Made by a program: the position numbers and the translations under genes. Below, piece after piece: positions 18,479 through 27,798 of a DNA stretch of 64,000 nucleotides. Source of the stretch: Roseovarius dicentrarchi (GTDB taxonomy: Bacteria; Pseudomonadota; Alphaproteobacteria; Rhodobacterales; Rhodobacteraceae); the NCBI RefSeq assembly GCF_003316635.1, contig NZ_QNQP01000004.1, positions 164,622-228,621 of the forward strand, written 5' to 3'. The notes under the pieces are model-generated. The model ran no database searches. It worked only from the letters and a program-made list of their open reading frames with translations, and was not told the origin of the DNA. Positions within the stretch are counted from its first letter, which is position 1. Each line of letters starts with the position of its first letter.

Positions 18479-21400
18479 TCACACCAAAATCATGTCATCC
18501 GTGATCTGCGCCAGCAGCGTATTCTCAAACGTGATCTGCACGCCTTGATCGTCAAAGACGACGCTGTTGCCGGCCTGGCTCATCTCGGCGCGGGCCTGAC
18601 CTGCGTCGCTGTAGCCAAAGTTCTGCAGCTCGATGAAATCCCACGCTTCCAGATCGCGCACCACGGTTGCGCCGTCGTCCAGGGCATTGAAGATGAAGAT
18701 GTCCGCGAACTGCCCGCCTGCGACCACGTTGTTGCCTGCGCCCGGCGTGATGTCATCCTGAATGCCCTGCGCGCGCATCCAGTCCTTCAGCGGGCCTCGG
18801 GTTTCGGTATTGAATTGCGGGCTCTCGGAGAAGCCCAGCAGCACCTCGGCCCGGCTTTTGCCTGCCGCCAGCTCGCCGGTCCAGCGGGCCAGGCCGTTGG
18901 CATCGGGCGTGCTGTCCAGCACGTTGTCATAGAGCAGCGTGACAAACTCGCTGTCGCTCAGATTCTTGTAGGTGTTCTGGAATTGCGGCGACCCGACAAA
19001 GCCCTCGGCCACCTCCAGCAGCGTCTTCTCGCCGCGGGCCAGGCGCCCGGCCCAGTTGGTCTGGCCCATCACATCGGGCGCATTGTCGAACGACGCCTGA
19101 TAGAGCCGGAACACCTCGTCGCTCCAGGTGGTGGACAGGCTGCGCGCGGCAAACCCGTTGGCGGCGGCGGTGGTTTCGGCAACGAATTGCGGGCTTTCGG
19201 CAAAGCCGACCACCACCTGCGCGCGGCTGACACCATTTGCCAGATCGCCGGTCCAGCGGGCCAGGCCCTGCGCATCGGGCGTGCTGTCCAGCACGTTGTC
19301 ATAGAGCAGCGTGACAAATTCGCTGTCGCTCAGATCCTTGTAGGTGTTCTGGAATTCGGGCGAGCCGACAAAGCCCTGGGTGACTTCCATCAACGTCTTC
19401 TCGCCGCTGGCGATCCGCCCTGACCAGGCCGCATGACCGGCCACATCGGGCATCCGGCCCAGCGTCGCCTGATACAGCCGGTAGACCTGATTGGCCACGC
19501 CCGCACCGTAATACACCGCCGCCGCGCCATCGCCAAAGATCCAGTCGTTGCCGCCCCGGCCATATATCACGTCGCTGCTACCCCCGCCGACCACCGTGTC
19601 ATTGCCTGCCAGACCGTCAATTCGCTCCGGATTCGCAGTGCCGACCAGAAAATCCGCCTGCGGAGTGCCTGTAAGATCGCTACGTCCCTTGATCGCGGTG
19701 GTCTTGGCTGACGTTACTGTTTCGACCGTGCCGCGCGCGTCTGTGTAGGACGCTTTTACAGAAATTCGCGCGCCGACGTCGCTGCTCGAAGGCATGTATG
19801 ACGCAGCGGTCGCCCCGGTGATTTCAGTCCCGTCGCGCAGCCACTGGTAGCTGAGCGGCCCCATGCCATCTGCATCCGCAAGCGTCGATGCTACACCCAA
19901 TCTGGCGCCTTCGTCCGTGAATCCCATGATTTTCAGGCTGCCGGTGGGCGCATCGTTGTGATCCTCGACGGCAAACGCAACTTCGGCATAGGTCATGGTT
20001 TTATCGGCGAATTGAAACAGCTCGACATCATCATGGACAATATCGGTGCCGTCTGTGGTGGTGATTTCGATCCGGCCATCCAAATCGCGGCCCTTGATGG
20101 CCGTGCTGGATGCGCCGAACGCTGCGGTGTCACGGCCCGCGCCGCCGTGCAGCACATCGTTGTCCGCGCCGCCGATCAACAGGTCATCGCCGCCTTCTCC
20201 CCTGAGGGTGTCATCGCCGGCCCCGCCACGCAGGGTGTCGTTACCGTAATCGCCGATCAGCAGATCAGCGCCGTCGGTGCCGATGAATTCACGGTTACGG
20301 ATCTCCAGAATTTCGGCAAGCGTCAGGACTTCGACCGGAGTGCCGTGCGGCCGGAATTCAAATTCCTCGATGTTGCGGACCAGATTGCTTTCGGTGTGGT
20401 AGTAACTGCTGTAGGTAATGGTCAGCGCATCGTCAGGACCGGTCACGACAACCGACGCGGGGCTGAAGCCGGAGATTACCGCCCTGTCATTGCCGTTGCC
20501 GCCGTCCAGCGTGTCGTTGTTGTATCCACCTTGCAGGACGTCATCGCCGTCGCCGCCGTTCAGGATATCGTTGCCCCTGTTGCCAATCAAGATATCATCA
20601 CCGTCGCCCCCCTCCAGCAGATCGTCGTCGTAGCCGCCATCAAGGGTGTCGTTGCCTGCTTCGCCGTAAAGGGTGTCATCTCCGCCGGCGCCGCTAAGCC
20701 TGTCATTGCCGTAATCGCCGCGCATGAGGTCGGCCTCGTTTGTGCCGTACAAAACCATGTTTCGAAGCGGAAGCATCTCGGCAAAGCTGCGCGTGTCGGT
20801 AAAGTTGGCGTCCTTGAATTCAAAATTCTCGAAGCCCTGAACGATATTGCTGTTGCCGTCATATGAGATAATCAGCGCATCTTCCGGCCCCCTGACGGTC
20901 ACATCGGCAATACGGGCGCCGAAGACGGCGGTATCGCTCCCCGCGCCGCCGATCATCGTATCGTTCCCAGGACCTTCGATGACGACATCGTCGCCGTCGC
21001 CTCCGTCCATCATGTCGCAGCCTGCGCCTGCAACCAATGTATCGTTGCCCTGGCCGGCGATCATCGTGTCATCGCCATTTTCGCCATCCAGGTAATCGGC
21101 CGCGTCGCTGCCCAGCAGCATGTCATCGCCATCGCGTCCGAAAATGGCGGTGCCGCCATCGGCCGCGGCCAGATGGTCGTCGCCCGCCGTGCCCAGCAGA
21201 TCCGGCAGGTAAAGCTGCACCAGCACGTCGTCGACAATCTCGTTCGAAAACGCACGCCCTTCGATCAGGGCCATGACATTGCCGTTGCCAAGTCTGACGA
21301 AATCAGGCGATTTATGATAAAAATTGATTTCACTGTCGGGGGCGCTGCGTGACGTGATGACAAACATATCGCCCACCGCGTTGTTGTTGTCATCGAACCG

Positions 21401-22450
21401 CTGGCCGTATGTGCTGTATCCGACGGACCCGCCGGAGACGTATCTGGCCGAGATCAGAAAACCGCCATCTTCCATCGCGAAGACATTTGTATCCCGATAC
21501 TGATAATCCAGCGCTTGATCGGTGGTGACCGGATTGCCGTCCGCGTCGAACCGGCGCCACTGCGATGCGCCGCCGCTGCGCCATGTCACAACATAGCCGC
21601 CATCGGGCAGGGCGGCCACGGCGGCGTTGTCCTTCCAGCCGCTCACGTCCTCGTTGATCATAAAGCTGGGCGTCTGCGCCGTGCCGGTCTGATCGTAGAT
21701 GCGGCCCAGGATCGAGGTGTGTTCACTGGTATTTCCGGGCGCGTCCTTGCCGCCGCGAGTGATGACGATGTAGTTCCCATCCGCAAGCGCGGCGGAATCG
21801 TAGATGACATTCGCGTAATCCCACGAATATGATCCGGTTCCGACCCAGGGCGTGACCTGGCTGGGTGATCCGTTGGCCGCAGCGTTGGCGGTAAAGGTCT
21901 GCGAATAGATCGTAGCGGCTCCGACATATTGCGCCAGAATGCCACTGTAATACGCGCCCCATGTCAGGGAAAATCCCCCTGTATCCAGCGCGGTGATCGT
22001 GTAGGTGCCGCTGCCGGCGGAAACGTCGATGTCCCGGCCTTCGGGGTAGCGGTTTGGCAGGTCGATCATGGTTTCGCCGCGTGCGGTGCCGTCCGCGTCG
22101 TAGCTGCGCACGCGCATGTTATAGGTGTCATGATCGCGCCATGCCACAGCGTACCCGCCATCGGCCAGCCCATCCACAACGGCTTGGTGGCTTCCGCCAT
22201 CACTGCTGCGCACGGCTTCTTTCGTTTCGATCACGACATGCGCACCCATGGGCGCGCCGTCTGCATCATAACGCTGTGCCCGTATTTCATAGTTGAACGC
22301 ATAGACATCAGGATCGGGCCGCCAGGATTGCGTGTAGACAACGACCGCGCCGCCGTCAGACAGCGACGTTATGTTCGATCGGTACTGCGCGTCGAGGCGA
22401 TCGGCGCTGATCAGGGAAACATCAGAAAATGGAACAAGATTATAAGTCAT
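18479..22450 (-). CDS. large RTX-type secreted protein with DUF4214 modules
   Basis: A 1,323-residue acidic protein built as a secreted modular polypeptide. Residues 1-420 hold repeated blocks with LxDGGYVVxW-like motifs, probably a beta-propeller. GGxGxD calcium-binding (RTX) arrays follow at about 425-510, 560-660, 730-785 and 935-985. An Ig-like SYQWLRDG domain lies at 835-925. Two DUF4214 modules follow at about 990-1240. The C-terminus ends ITDDMILV, like the uncleaved signals read by type I secretion systems. No N-terminal signal peptide and no type I transporter genes are seen in the window. Adhesion or surface-layer roles are known for relatives; here it is inference. Confidence 0.88.
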   Translation of the reverse strand: MTYNLVPFSDVSLISADRLDAQYRSNITSLSDGGAVVVYTQSWRPDPDVYAFNYEIRAQRYDADGAPMGAHVVIETKEAVRSSDGGSHQAVVDGLADGGYAVAWRDHDTYNMRVRSYDADGTARGETMIDLPNRYPEGRDIDVSAGSGTYTITALDTGGFSLTWGAYYSGILAQYVGAATIYSQTFTANAAANGSPSQVTPWVGTGSYSWDYANVIYDSAALADGNYIVITRGGKDAPGNTSEHTSILGRIYDQTGTAQTPSFMINEDVSGWKDNAAVAALPDGGYVVTWRSGGASQWRRFDADGNPVTTDQALDYQYRDTNVFAMEDGGFLISARYVSGGSVGYSTYGQRFDDNNNAVGDMFVITSRSAPDSEINFYHKSPDFVRLGNGNVMALIEGRAFSNEIVDDVLVQLYLPDLLGTAGDDHLAAADGGTAIFGRDGDDMLLGSDAADYLDGENGDDTMIAGQGNDTLVAGAGCDMMDGGDGDDVVIEGPGNDTMIGGAGSDTAVFGARIADVTVRGPEDALIISYDGNSNIVQGFENFEFKDANFTDTRSFAEMLPLRNMVLYGTNEADLMRGDYGNDRLSGAGGDDTLYGEAGNDTLDGGYDDDLLEGGDGDDILIGNRGNDILNGGDGDDVLQGGYNNDTLDGGNGNDRAVISGFSPASVVVTGPDDALTITYSSYYHTESNLVRNIEEFEFRPHGTPVEVLTLAEILEIRNREFIGTDGADLLIGDYGNDTLRGGAGDDTLRGEGGDDLLIGGADNDVLHGGAGRDTAAFGASSTAIKGRDLDGRIEITTTDGTDIVHDDVELFQFADKTMTYAEVAFAVEDHNDAPTGSLKIMGFTDEGARLGVASTLADADGMGPLSYQWLRDGTEITGATAASYMPSSSDVGARISVKASYTDARGTVETVTSAKTTAIKGRSDLTGTPQADFLVGTANPERIDGLAGNDTVVGGGSSDVIYGRGGNDWIFGDGAAAVYYGAGVANQVYRLYQATLGRMPDVAGHAAWSGRIASGEKTLMEVTQGFVGSPEFQNTYKDLSDSEFVTLLYDNVLDSTPDAQGLARWTGDLANGVSRAQVVVGFAESPQFVAETTAAANGFAARSLSTTWSDEVFRLYQASFDNAPDVMGQTNWAGRLARGEKTLLEVAEGFVGSPQFQNTYKNLSDSEFVTLLYDNVLDSTPDANGLARWTGELAAGKSRAEVLLGFSESPQFNTETRGPLKDWMRAQGIQDDITPGAGNNVVAGGQFADIFIFNALDDGATVVRDLEAWDFIELQNFGYSDAGQARAEMSQAGNSVVFDDQGVQITFENTLLAQITDDMILV
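18873..19422 (-). repeat. Two near-identical DUF4214 repeats, period 372 bp
   Basis: Copy one at about 18873-19050 and copy two at about 19245-19422, inside the RTX gene. They differ by scattered substitutions only, with the unit equal to 124 codons in frame. The central part, coding for SEFVTLLYDNVLDSTPDA or nearly so, is the most alike. Confidence 0.8.
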
Positions 22451-22695
22451 GCTGTACTCTCTCCGCTTGGGTCAAAATCGGCTGCCCTAAGTCGCGGCGC
22501 GTCTGAGCGAGACCGTGACAGTCACGAAGATTTTATTTGCGCCAAGGCAAGCCTGACTTTGACGCAGGTTAAATTCACAAAGAAGAATGCGTCTGCGCGT
22601 GATTTTCGATCATCGCACTGGGGTGATGCCCGCATCGGGTATGCGCTGCGCTGCAAGGGGCGGTTTCACCACCCGGATAGATCAGCCCCGCCAAA
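22451..22695. promoter_or_regulatory. Upstream region of the RTX gene
   Basis: A 245-bp non-coding stretch before the RTX start. A GGAGAGAG ribosome site lies just upstream of the ATG at 22450. I see no clear operator. Confidence 0.4.
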
Positions 22696-22723
22696 GCAAA
22701 AGACCGCCCGAAGGCGGCCTTTG
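22696..22723 (-). terminator. Terminator after tRNA-Gly
   Basis: On the minus strand a hairpin with arms CCGCC and GGCGG closed by a UUCG tetraloop, followed by a T-rich run. It lies about 30 bases after the tRNA 3' end. Confidence 0.75.
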
Positions 22724-22751
22724 ATATCCTGCTGGGGTTGCAGGGCTTTAC

Positions 22752-22826
22752 TGGAGCGGGCGAGGCGATTCGAACGCCCGACCCTAACCTTGGCAAGGTT
22801 ATGCTCTACCCCTGAGCTACGCCCGC
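22752..22826 (-). tRNA. tRNA-Gly (anticodon GCC)
   Basis: A 75-base cloverleaf on the minus strand: acceptor 5' strand GCGGGCG, D-arm GTAGCTCAGGGGTAGAGC, anticodon loop CTTGCCAAG with GCC, T-arm with GTTCGAATC, and an encoded CCA end (22752-22754). A UUCG terminator follows. Confidence 0.95.
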
Positions 22827-23024
22827 ACCGATGGTGCTGATGTGCAATTTTCGCGCGCTGGCTACAAGGGCAAATTTCAGGTTTTCCGCAGAAACTTCGG
22901 GTTGATCGCTTTTGCTCCGGACCGAAGCTCAAAGCGTTCCGCGCGAAACCCTACAAGGTGCGCCGCGTCCCGCATTTACCCTGTCTCAGGTATGGGGCGG
23001 GATGCTTCGATAGCTTTGCACTGC

Positions 23025-23543
23025 CTACAGTTTGCGCGACATCACAATGATATCTTCGCGCGCTGTGAAATGCATACGCTCGTAAAATGCGCGGGGGCGG
23101 GCATCGTCGCGCGCTGTTTCCAGATGCAGAACGCGCAGGCCGGCACCGGCCAGGGCGCGGGGCAGGGTCGACAGGATGTCCGATGCGATGCCGCGCCCGC
23201 GCACGCCGGGGCGAATGTAGATTTCCGCCAGCTTGCCCTCCAGTCCGCCAAATTGCAGTGACCAACCAAAGCTGATGACCGCGTAACCGATGGGCGCGCG
23301 CACCGGCCCGGCCATATAGATCGCGCCATGCGGCGATCCGTCCAGCAGGGGGGCCACAGCGGCGCGAAGCGCGTCATCGTCCTGCATCACGCCGGCCTCA
23401 CTGTGGAAGGCGGCGATCAGCGGCAGGATCGTATCAAGGTCGCCGGGCTTGGCGAGGGTCAGGGCGGTCACGAGGGGCAGGAGCCTTTCATTCGGGGGCG
23501 TCGCAGTACCGCAAACATGGCCCCGCGCGGCGGGCTTGTCCAT
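23025..23543 (-). CDS. GNAT family N-acetyltransferase
   Basis: A 172-residue acetyltransferase of the GNAT fold. The acetyl-CoA binding motif A reads EIYIRPGVRGRGIASDIL near residues 108-125, and the C-terminal HLETARDDARPRAFYERMHF is typical of the family. The acceptor substrate is unknown. The first 24 residues are not family-like, so the GTG at 23471 may be the real start. It is the last gene of the fumC - DUF4169 - ribbon-helix-helix run. Confidence 0.82.
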   Translation of the reverse strand: MDKPAARGHVCGTATPPNERLLPLVTALTLAKPGDLDTILPLIAAFHSEAGVMQDDDALRAAVAPLLDGSPHGAIYMAGPVRAPIGYAVISFGWSLQFGGLEGKLAEIYIRPGVRGRGIASDILSTLPRALAGAGLRVLHLETARDDARPRAFYERMHFTAREDIIVMSRKL

Positions 23544-23552
23544 GCAGGCAGG

Positions 23553-23789
23553 CTAGGGCGATGTTTTTTCTGCCGCTGTGCGGTAGTGGCGCAGCACGTG
23601 CAGGCGAATGGCCGAGGCAAGGCCCAGATCCGTGGGGCGCGCCGCGTCTATCTGCGCGGCCAGTGCGTTGATCGGCATGCCGCTGCTGTCCGCGATGGCG
23701 CGGAATGCCTGCCAGAATTCCGGCTCCAGCGACACCGACGTGCGATGCCCGCGCAAGGTAAGCGAGTGTTTGGCCGGGCGGTTTGTCAC
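23553..23789 (-). CDS. ribbon-helix-helix domain protein
   Basis: A 78-residue protein starting at a GTG at 23789, seven bases after the upstream stop. It begins VTNRPAKHSLTLRGHRTSVSL, the conserved opening of a small family of alphaproteobacterial ribbon-helix-helix proteins. The fold suggests DNA binding. The open frame continues upstream, but that part overlaps the DUF4169 gene and is not family-like. Target genes are unknown. Confidence 0.8.
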   Translation of the reverse strand: MTNRPAKHSLTLRGHRTSVSLEPEFWQAFRAIADSSGMPINALAAQIDAARPTDLGLASAIRLHVLRHYRTAAEKTSP

Positions 23790-23796
23790 GCGGGAC

Positions 23797-23976
23797 TCAC
23801 GGTTCGCGCTTATGACTGTCGACAGCCTTTGCGGCCTTGTCTGAGCGGGCTTTCTCCAGCTGTTTCTGCGCCTTGGTCCGCCCGAAACGGACGGCGTTTT
23901 CGTCCGACAGCTTTTTCGCGTCATCCCGCGCGCGCTGTTTGCGCGCGCGGTTCAGATTGATCGGGGCGTCCGTCAC
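23797..23976 (-). CDS. DUF4169 family small protein
   Basis: A 59-residue, highly basic and alanine-rich protein. It contains [12 protein letters not shown] near the start and [14 protein letters not shown] in the middle, both marks of DUF4169. The GTG start at 23976 overlaps the fumC stop (GTGA), which implies coupled translation. Function is unknown. It travels with the ribbon-helix-helix gene next to fumC. Confidence 0.8.
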   Translation of the reverse strand: MTDAPINLNRARKQRARDDAKKLSDENAVRFGRTKAQKQLEKARSDKAAKAVDSHKREP

Positions 23977-25376
23977 TTGGGCCCGACCATGTTTTCGGGG
24001 CGCACGACGCGGTCAAATGTTTCGGCATCCACAAAGCCGAGCGCAATCGCCTCTTCTTTCAGTGTCGTACCGTTTTTATGCGCGGTTTTGGCAACCTTGG
24101 TCGCGTTATCATAGCCGATTTCGGGCGCCAGTGCAGTGACCAGCATCAGCGATTCGCGCATCAGCTTGTCAATGCGCGTCTCGTCCGCCTCCAGCCCGTC
24201 AACCAGATTATCGGTGAAGGCGCTGGCCGCGTCGCCCAAAAGCTGCATGGATTGCAGCACGTTATAGGCCATCATCGGCTTGTAGACGTTCAGTTCGAAA
24301 TGGCCTTGGCTACCTGCGAAACCGACGGCGGCATCATTGCCCATGACATGGGCGCAGACCTGCGTCAGCGCCTCGCATTGCGTCGGGTTGACCTTGCCCG
24401 GCATGATGCTGCTGCCCGGCTCATTCTCCGGCAGGATCAGCTCGCCCAGACCGCAGCGCGGGCCGCTGCCCAGAAACCGGATGTCGTTGGCGATCTTGAA
24501 GAGGCTGCCGGCAACAACGCGCAGCGCGCCCGAGATTTCGACCATCGCGTCATGGGCGGCCAGCGCCTCAAACTTGTTGGGAGCGGTGACGAAGGGCAGC
24601 CCGGTGATTTCGGCCATGTTGGCAGCGACCATTTCGTCCCAGCCGCGTGTGGTGTTCAGGCCGGTGCCGACGGCGGTGCCGCCCTGTGCCAGCTCGTAAA
24701 TGCGGCCCAGCGCGTCCTTGATCCGCTCGATTCCCATGGCGACCTGATGCGTGTAGCCGGAAAATTCCTGCCCCAGCGTCAGCGGGGTGGCGTCCTGCGT
24801 GTGGGTGCGGCCGATTTTAATGATGTGGTCCCATTCCTGGGATTTCTTCTCCAGCGCGTCATGAAGTTTCTCAAGGCCGGGCAGGGTGACGCCATGGGCA
24901 GACATGGCGGCCGCCAGATGCATGGCGGTGGGGAAGGTGTCGTTCGAGGATTGGCCCATGTTGACGTGATCGTTGGGATGCACCGGATCTTTCGATCCGA
25001 TCTCGCCGCCCATGATTTCGATCGCGCGGTTGGCGATGACCTCGTTCGCGTTCATGTTGGACTGCGTACCCGATCCGGTCTGCCAGACCACCAGCGGGAA
25101 ATTGTCATCCAGCTGGCCGGTGATCACCTCGGTCGCGGCCTCGATGATCGCATCGGCGCGGGCCTGATCCAGCTTGCCCAGCTCCAGATTGGCCTGCGCG
25201 CAGGCTTTCTTGATCACGCCGAGGGCGCGGACGATGGCGATGGGCTGGCGTTCCCAGCCGATAGGGAAATTGTGAATGCTGCGCTGGGTCTGGGCGCCCC
25301 AATACTTGTCCGATGGCACCTCCAGCGGGCCAAAGCTGTCGGTTTCTGTGCGGGTTGTGACTTCTGTCCGGCTCAT
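23973..25376 (-). CDS. fumC: fumarate hydratase class II
   Basis: Catalyses the reversible hydration of fumarate to malate in the TCA cycle. The 467-residue protein carries the superfamily signature [11 protein letters not shown] and also [12 protein letters not shown] and [16 protein letters not shown], which form the active site. Class II enzymes lack iron and tolerate oxygen. Length and motifs match FumC. Three small genes follow on the strand with overlaps or gaps under 10 bp, so they likely share its transcript. Confidence 0.95.
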   Translation of the reverse strand: MSRTEVTTRTETDSFGPLEVPSDKYWGAQTQRSIHNFPIGWERQPIAIVRALGVIKKACAQANLELGKLDQARADAIIEAATEVITGQLDDNFPLVVWQTGSGTQSNMNANEVIANRAIEIMGGEIGSKDPVHPNDHVNMGQSSNDTFPTAMHLAAAMSAHGVTLPGLEKLHDALEKKSQEWDHIIKIGRTHTQDATPLTLGQEFSGYTHQVAMGIERIKDALGRIYELAQGGTAVGTGLNTTRGWDEMVAANMAEITGLPFVTAPNKFEALAAHDAMVEISGALRVVAGSLFKIANDIRFLGSGPRCGLGELILPENEPGSSIMPGKVNPTQCEALTQVCAHVMGNDAAVGFAGSQGHFELNVYKPMMAYNVLQSMQLLGDAASAFTDNLVDGLEADETRIDKLMRESLMLVTALAPEIGYDNATKVAKTAHKNGTTLKEEAIALGFVDAETFDRVVRPENMVGPK

Positions 25377-25457
25377 GCGGGGGCTCCTCAGGTCAGGTTT
25401 GCCCTCTGTCTTACCGTTTGGTGCAGGAATTTCAATGTGCGGTGCGCGCCGCCGGGC

Positions 25458-25904
25458 CTATGGCTTGCGAAAACTGTCGAGGCTGACGATATCGGCGGCG
25501 GGCTGCAGATCATCCACGTCGTCGTCATCTGCTTCATCCTCGTCCTCGACCTCCTGCTTTTCAAAGCGCAGGCCGAATTCGACGGATGGATCGACAAAGG
25601 TACGCATCGCATCATACGGCACAAAAAGCGTCTCGGGCGCGTCGCCAAAATTGAGCGTGATGCCGAACCCCTGATCGGTGACGTCCAGATTGTCGTACCA
25701 GTGCTGCAAGACAACGGTCATCTCATTCGGATAACGCTGTTTCAGCCAATCGGCCAGCTCGGCCTCGGGGTGATTGGTGTCGAACGTGATGAAAAAGTGG
25801 TGCGCGCCGGGCAGCCCGTTTTCCTGAACGCCCTCCAACACTTCCTGAATCAGGCCGCGCATGGCCCTGTGCATCAGATTGCCGTAGTCGATTGTGCCAG
25901 ACAT
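25458..25904 (-). CDS. sspB: SspB-type ClpXP adaptor protein
   Basis: A 148-residue protein matching the alphaproteobacterial SspB family, which tethers ssrA-tagged proteins to the ClpXP protease. The N-terminal substrate-binding domain runs from IDYGNLMHRAMRGLI to about residue 110 and includes HHFFITFDTNHP and FGITLNFG. An acidic linker (EDEDEADDDD) follows, then the short C-terminal tail VSLDSFRKP, which fits a ClpX-binding end. It lies 220 bp from the tmRNA gene, its functional partner. Confidence 0.9.
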   Translation of the reverse strand: MSGTIDYGNLMHRAMRGLIQEVLEGVQENGLPGAHHFFITFDTNHPEAELADWLKQRYPNEMTVVLQHWYDNLDVTDQGFGITLNFGDAPETLFVPYDAMRTFVDPSVEFGLRFEKQEVEDEDEADDDDVDDLQPAADIVSLDSFRKP

Positions 25905-26124
25905 CCCGCGCCCTCATTTTCCACGCCCTCACAATAGGGGATTCGGAGGAAAGTAAAAGACCCTGCGGCGCAGCATCGGCGCGCCCGTGAAAGCCACCGG
26001 CTCACCGCATTGCGTCCGGCCGCCGCGATCGCCGCTGCTGGTGTGAGCGCTGCAGATGTCGTCCCCCCAAAGCGCCGTGATGCGCTTCGCAAGGCATGTA
26101 GATGCGTGTTTTATGAGGAGATTA

Positions 26125-26455
26125 AAGTGCAGGCTTCTGTTGCCAGGTGCCTGCGGACCCCGCCTTACGCGGCTAGGCGCAAGGACTTAAGTTTCAGTCT
26201 CTCCGACCGCTTACGCGGCCATCGCTACTGGAGCACGATTGTCATTTGCAATTGTACTTTTCGGGCCGATACGGTGGCACCCCGCCGAGACAAAGCAAAA
26301 CCCCTTTAGACGTTCGTCGATCCTGTTTCGACCCCGATCCGCCCCCAAATGAAGGGTGATTGGTGGAGTCGCCGGGTACCGCCCCCGGGTCCGATCCGCT
26401 TATTACGAGCGCGTTTATGTCCATAGTCCCCGAGGGGACAAGTGGAACATAGGGC
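26125..26455 (-). ncRNA. ssrA: tmRNA, circularly permuted two-piece form
   Basis: Rescues stalled ribosomes and tags their products for ClpXP. On the minus strand the acceptor piece comes first: a stem-loop region, a T-arm-like hairpin (CCGGG / CCCGG) and a CCA end at 26361-26363. A 14-nt intervening segment follows, then the coding piece from about 26346. The tag frame at 26211-26249 reads ANDNRAPVAMAA and stop. The order acceptor then coding is the permuted arrangement known in alphaproteobacteria. A terminal GCAGGC/GCCTGC helix marks the end near 26129. Outer limits are estimates. Confidence 0.9.
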
Positions 26456-26677
26456 GCTTTGAACTGCGATTAAAGGGGTGTGTAGGGGCGAAGCACGATT
26501 TATTTTAGCCCACCGGCCCCGCTGTCATATTGGGGTTGAGATTTACCAGGTCAAAAAGCCACTCATCCGCCAGACGTGGCGGTCGATGCTACGAGGGCAA
26601 ATTTAAGACAAGATTTCGTATAATCAACCTTGTCCCTGCCGCCAATTCGATCTAAACGGCCCCCACCAGACCCCCGC

Positions 26678-26767
26678 GGAGAGGTGCCGGAGTGGTCGAA
26701 CGGGGCGGTCTCGAAAACCGTTGAGGGTGCAAGCCTTCCCAGGGTTCGAATCCCTGTCTCTCCGCCA
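26678..26767 (+). tRNA. tRNA-Ser (anticodon CGA)
   Basis: A 90-base class II tRNA: acceptor GGAGAGG, D-arm, anticodon loop CTCGAAA giving CGA, a long variable arm, T-arm with GGTTCGAATCC, and an encoded CCA end. It reads the UCG codon. Confidence 0.95.
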
Positions 26768-26821
26768 CTTGTCCTTGATTTCAGTGATAAATTTGGCAGG
26801 TAGCGAAACCTACCAATCAAA

Positions 26822-27070
26822 TTACTGCAAGTTTGACGGCGTTGAATTCGGTGTCAGGTTGGCGATACGTGCAGCGGGCCAGTAGTAGCCCACTTTGTAA
26901 ACGACACGTCGTTTAGACACGATAATCAACAGGTCTTCGGCCTTGAACGGCCCTTCTGAGGTCAGTTCTTTGAACCGCTTTGAATACTTCCAGAACCTGC
27001 CGCTGTAGTTTTCTTCGCCCCAATCGGAAAACCACGTCGAGTCTTCGACGTGGGTTGGGTGCCCTGTCAA
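26822..27070 (-). CDS. small hypothetical protein, possibly a remnant
   Basis: An 82-residue reading frame of lower GC content than its surroundings. The composition is protein-like (WFSDWGEENYSGRFWKYSKRF, VVYKVGYYWP), with many aromatic residues and few Arg/Pro runs. I do not recognise a family. It lies 55 bp beyond the 3' end of tRNA-Ser, a usual site for integrated elements, so it may be a piece of acquired DNA. It could also be a chance frame. Confidence 0.35.
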   Translation of the reverse strand: MTGHPTHVEDSTWFSDWGEENYSGRFWKYSKRFKELTSEGPFKAEDLLIIVSKRRVVYKVGYYWPAARIANLTPNSTPSNLQ

Positions 27071-27096
27071 GCGACCTAACCGCGACAGATCCCCAC

Positions 27097-27744
27097 TCAG
27101 AAATGCTTGGGGAAGAAGCTTTTGGCGACGTAGAGACAGGTGCGTTCGGCGTCATCACGGTCGAAATCGTCCGTGTGCAGGTGGAAATCGGTCCATATCC
27201 CTTCGAGAAGTGCGACAAAGCTGTTGGCGGCCAGGATCGCGTCCGCGCCCTCGTACACGCCTTCGCGGATCAGGGTCTGGCAAATCTCGATGATCGTGCG
27301 GCGGAAGCCGGCATCGCGGGATGCGATGAATTGATGGTATTCGGGGTTCGAGCTAACCTCTGAACGGAACGCGAACCAGATGGCGACATCGCGCGCGTTC
27401 AGGACCGCCGGTGACAGATCGGCCTGAAAGATGCGCCGCAACCTGTCTGCGGCGGGCAAATCGGCGGATGTCGCCGCGCGCTCCCAATGGGCGCGGTAAT
27501 GTCTGGACAGATCCGCGGCAACGGCAAGCAGCAGGTTCTCCTTGGTCTGGAAATGCAGATTGATCAATCCGCGCGACAGCCCCGATTCCTGCTGGATCGC
27601 GGCAATCGTGGCGCCGCGAATACCTGATTTGAAAATCACGTTTGCTGCCGAATCGAGCAGGTGGCGCCGATTCCGCGATTTCGCCGCCTCCCGCGCTGTT
27701 TTGGGCGCCGGTTTGTTTTCATCCTGGGTCAAGGGGCCTGCCAT
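27097..27744 (-). CDS. TetR family transcriptional regulator
   Basis: A 215-residue regulator with an N-terminal TetR helix-turn-helix (about 22-68: AANVIFKSGIRGATIAAIQQESGLSRGLINLHFQTKENLL) and a helical ligand domain similar to BetI/AcrR types. The ATG at 27744 starts the conserved part; the frame extends upstream into the promoter. It diverges from the aminotransferase gene, and a perfect-armed palindrome lies between them, so it probably represses both that gene and itself. The inducer is likely the amine or peptide handled by the neighbours. Confidence 0.88.
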   Translation of the reverse strand: MAGPLTQDENKPAPKTAREAAKSRNRRHLLDSAANVIFKSGIRGATIAAIQQESGLSRGLINLHFQTKENLLLAVAADLSRHYRAHWERAATSADLPAADRLRRIFQADLSPAVLNARDVAIWFAFRSEVSSNPEYHQFIASRDAGFRRTIIEICQTLIREGVYEGADAILAANSFVALLEGIWTDFHLHTDDFDRDDAERTCLYVAKSFFPKHF

Positions 27745-27798
27745 CCTGCTGTATTTTCCGGGTTTTCCACGCAGGCACAATATCGTGCAACAGAGCCA

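Noticed and set aside
18479..21300. Short repeated DNA that could suggest a CRISPR array
   Set aside because: The repeats code for GGxGxD calcium-binding motifs in frame and have no regular spacer and repeat lengths.
22666..22932. Reverse-strand frame across tRNA-Gly
   Set aside because: It only reads through the tRNA and its terminator, with the familiar RSSGVEHNLAKVRVG artefact.
24078..25937. 619-residue frame on the plus strand
   Set aside because: It is antisense to fumC and sspB, with His/Gln/Arg-rich composition typical of shadow frames.
26563..26820. Reverse-strand frame containing GETGIRTLGRLAPSTVFETAPF
   Set aside because: It is the antisense translation of tRNA-Ser, a well-known source of false proteins.
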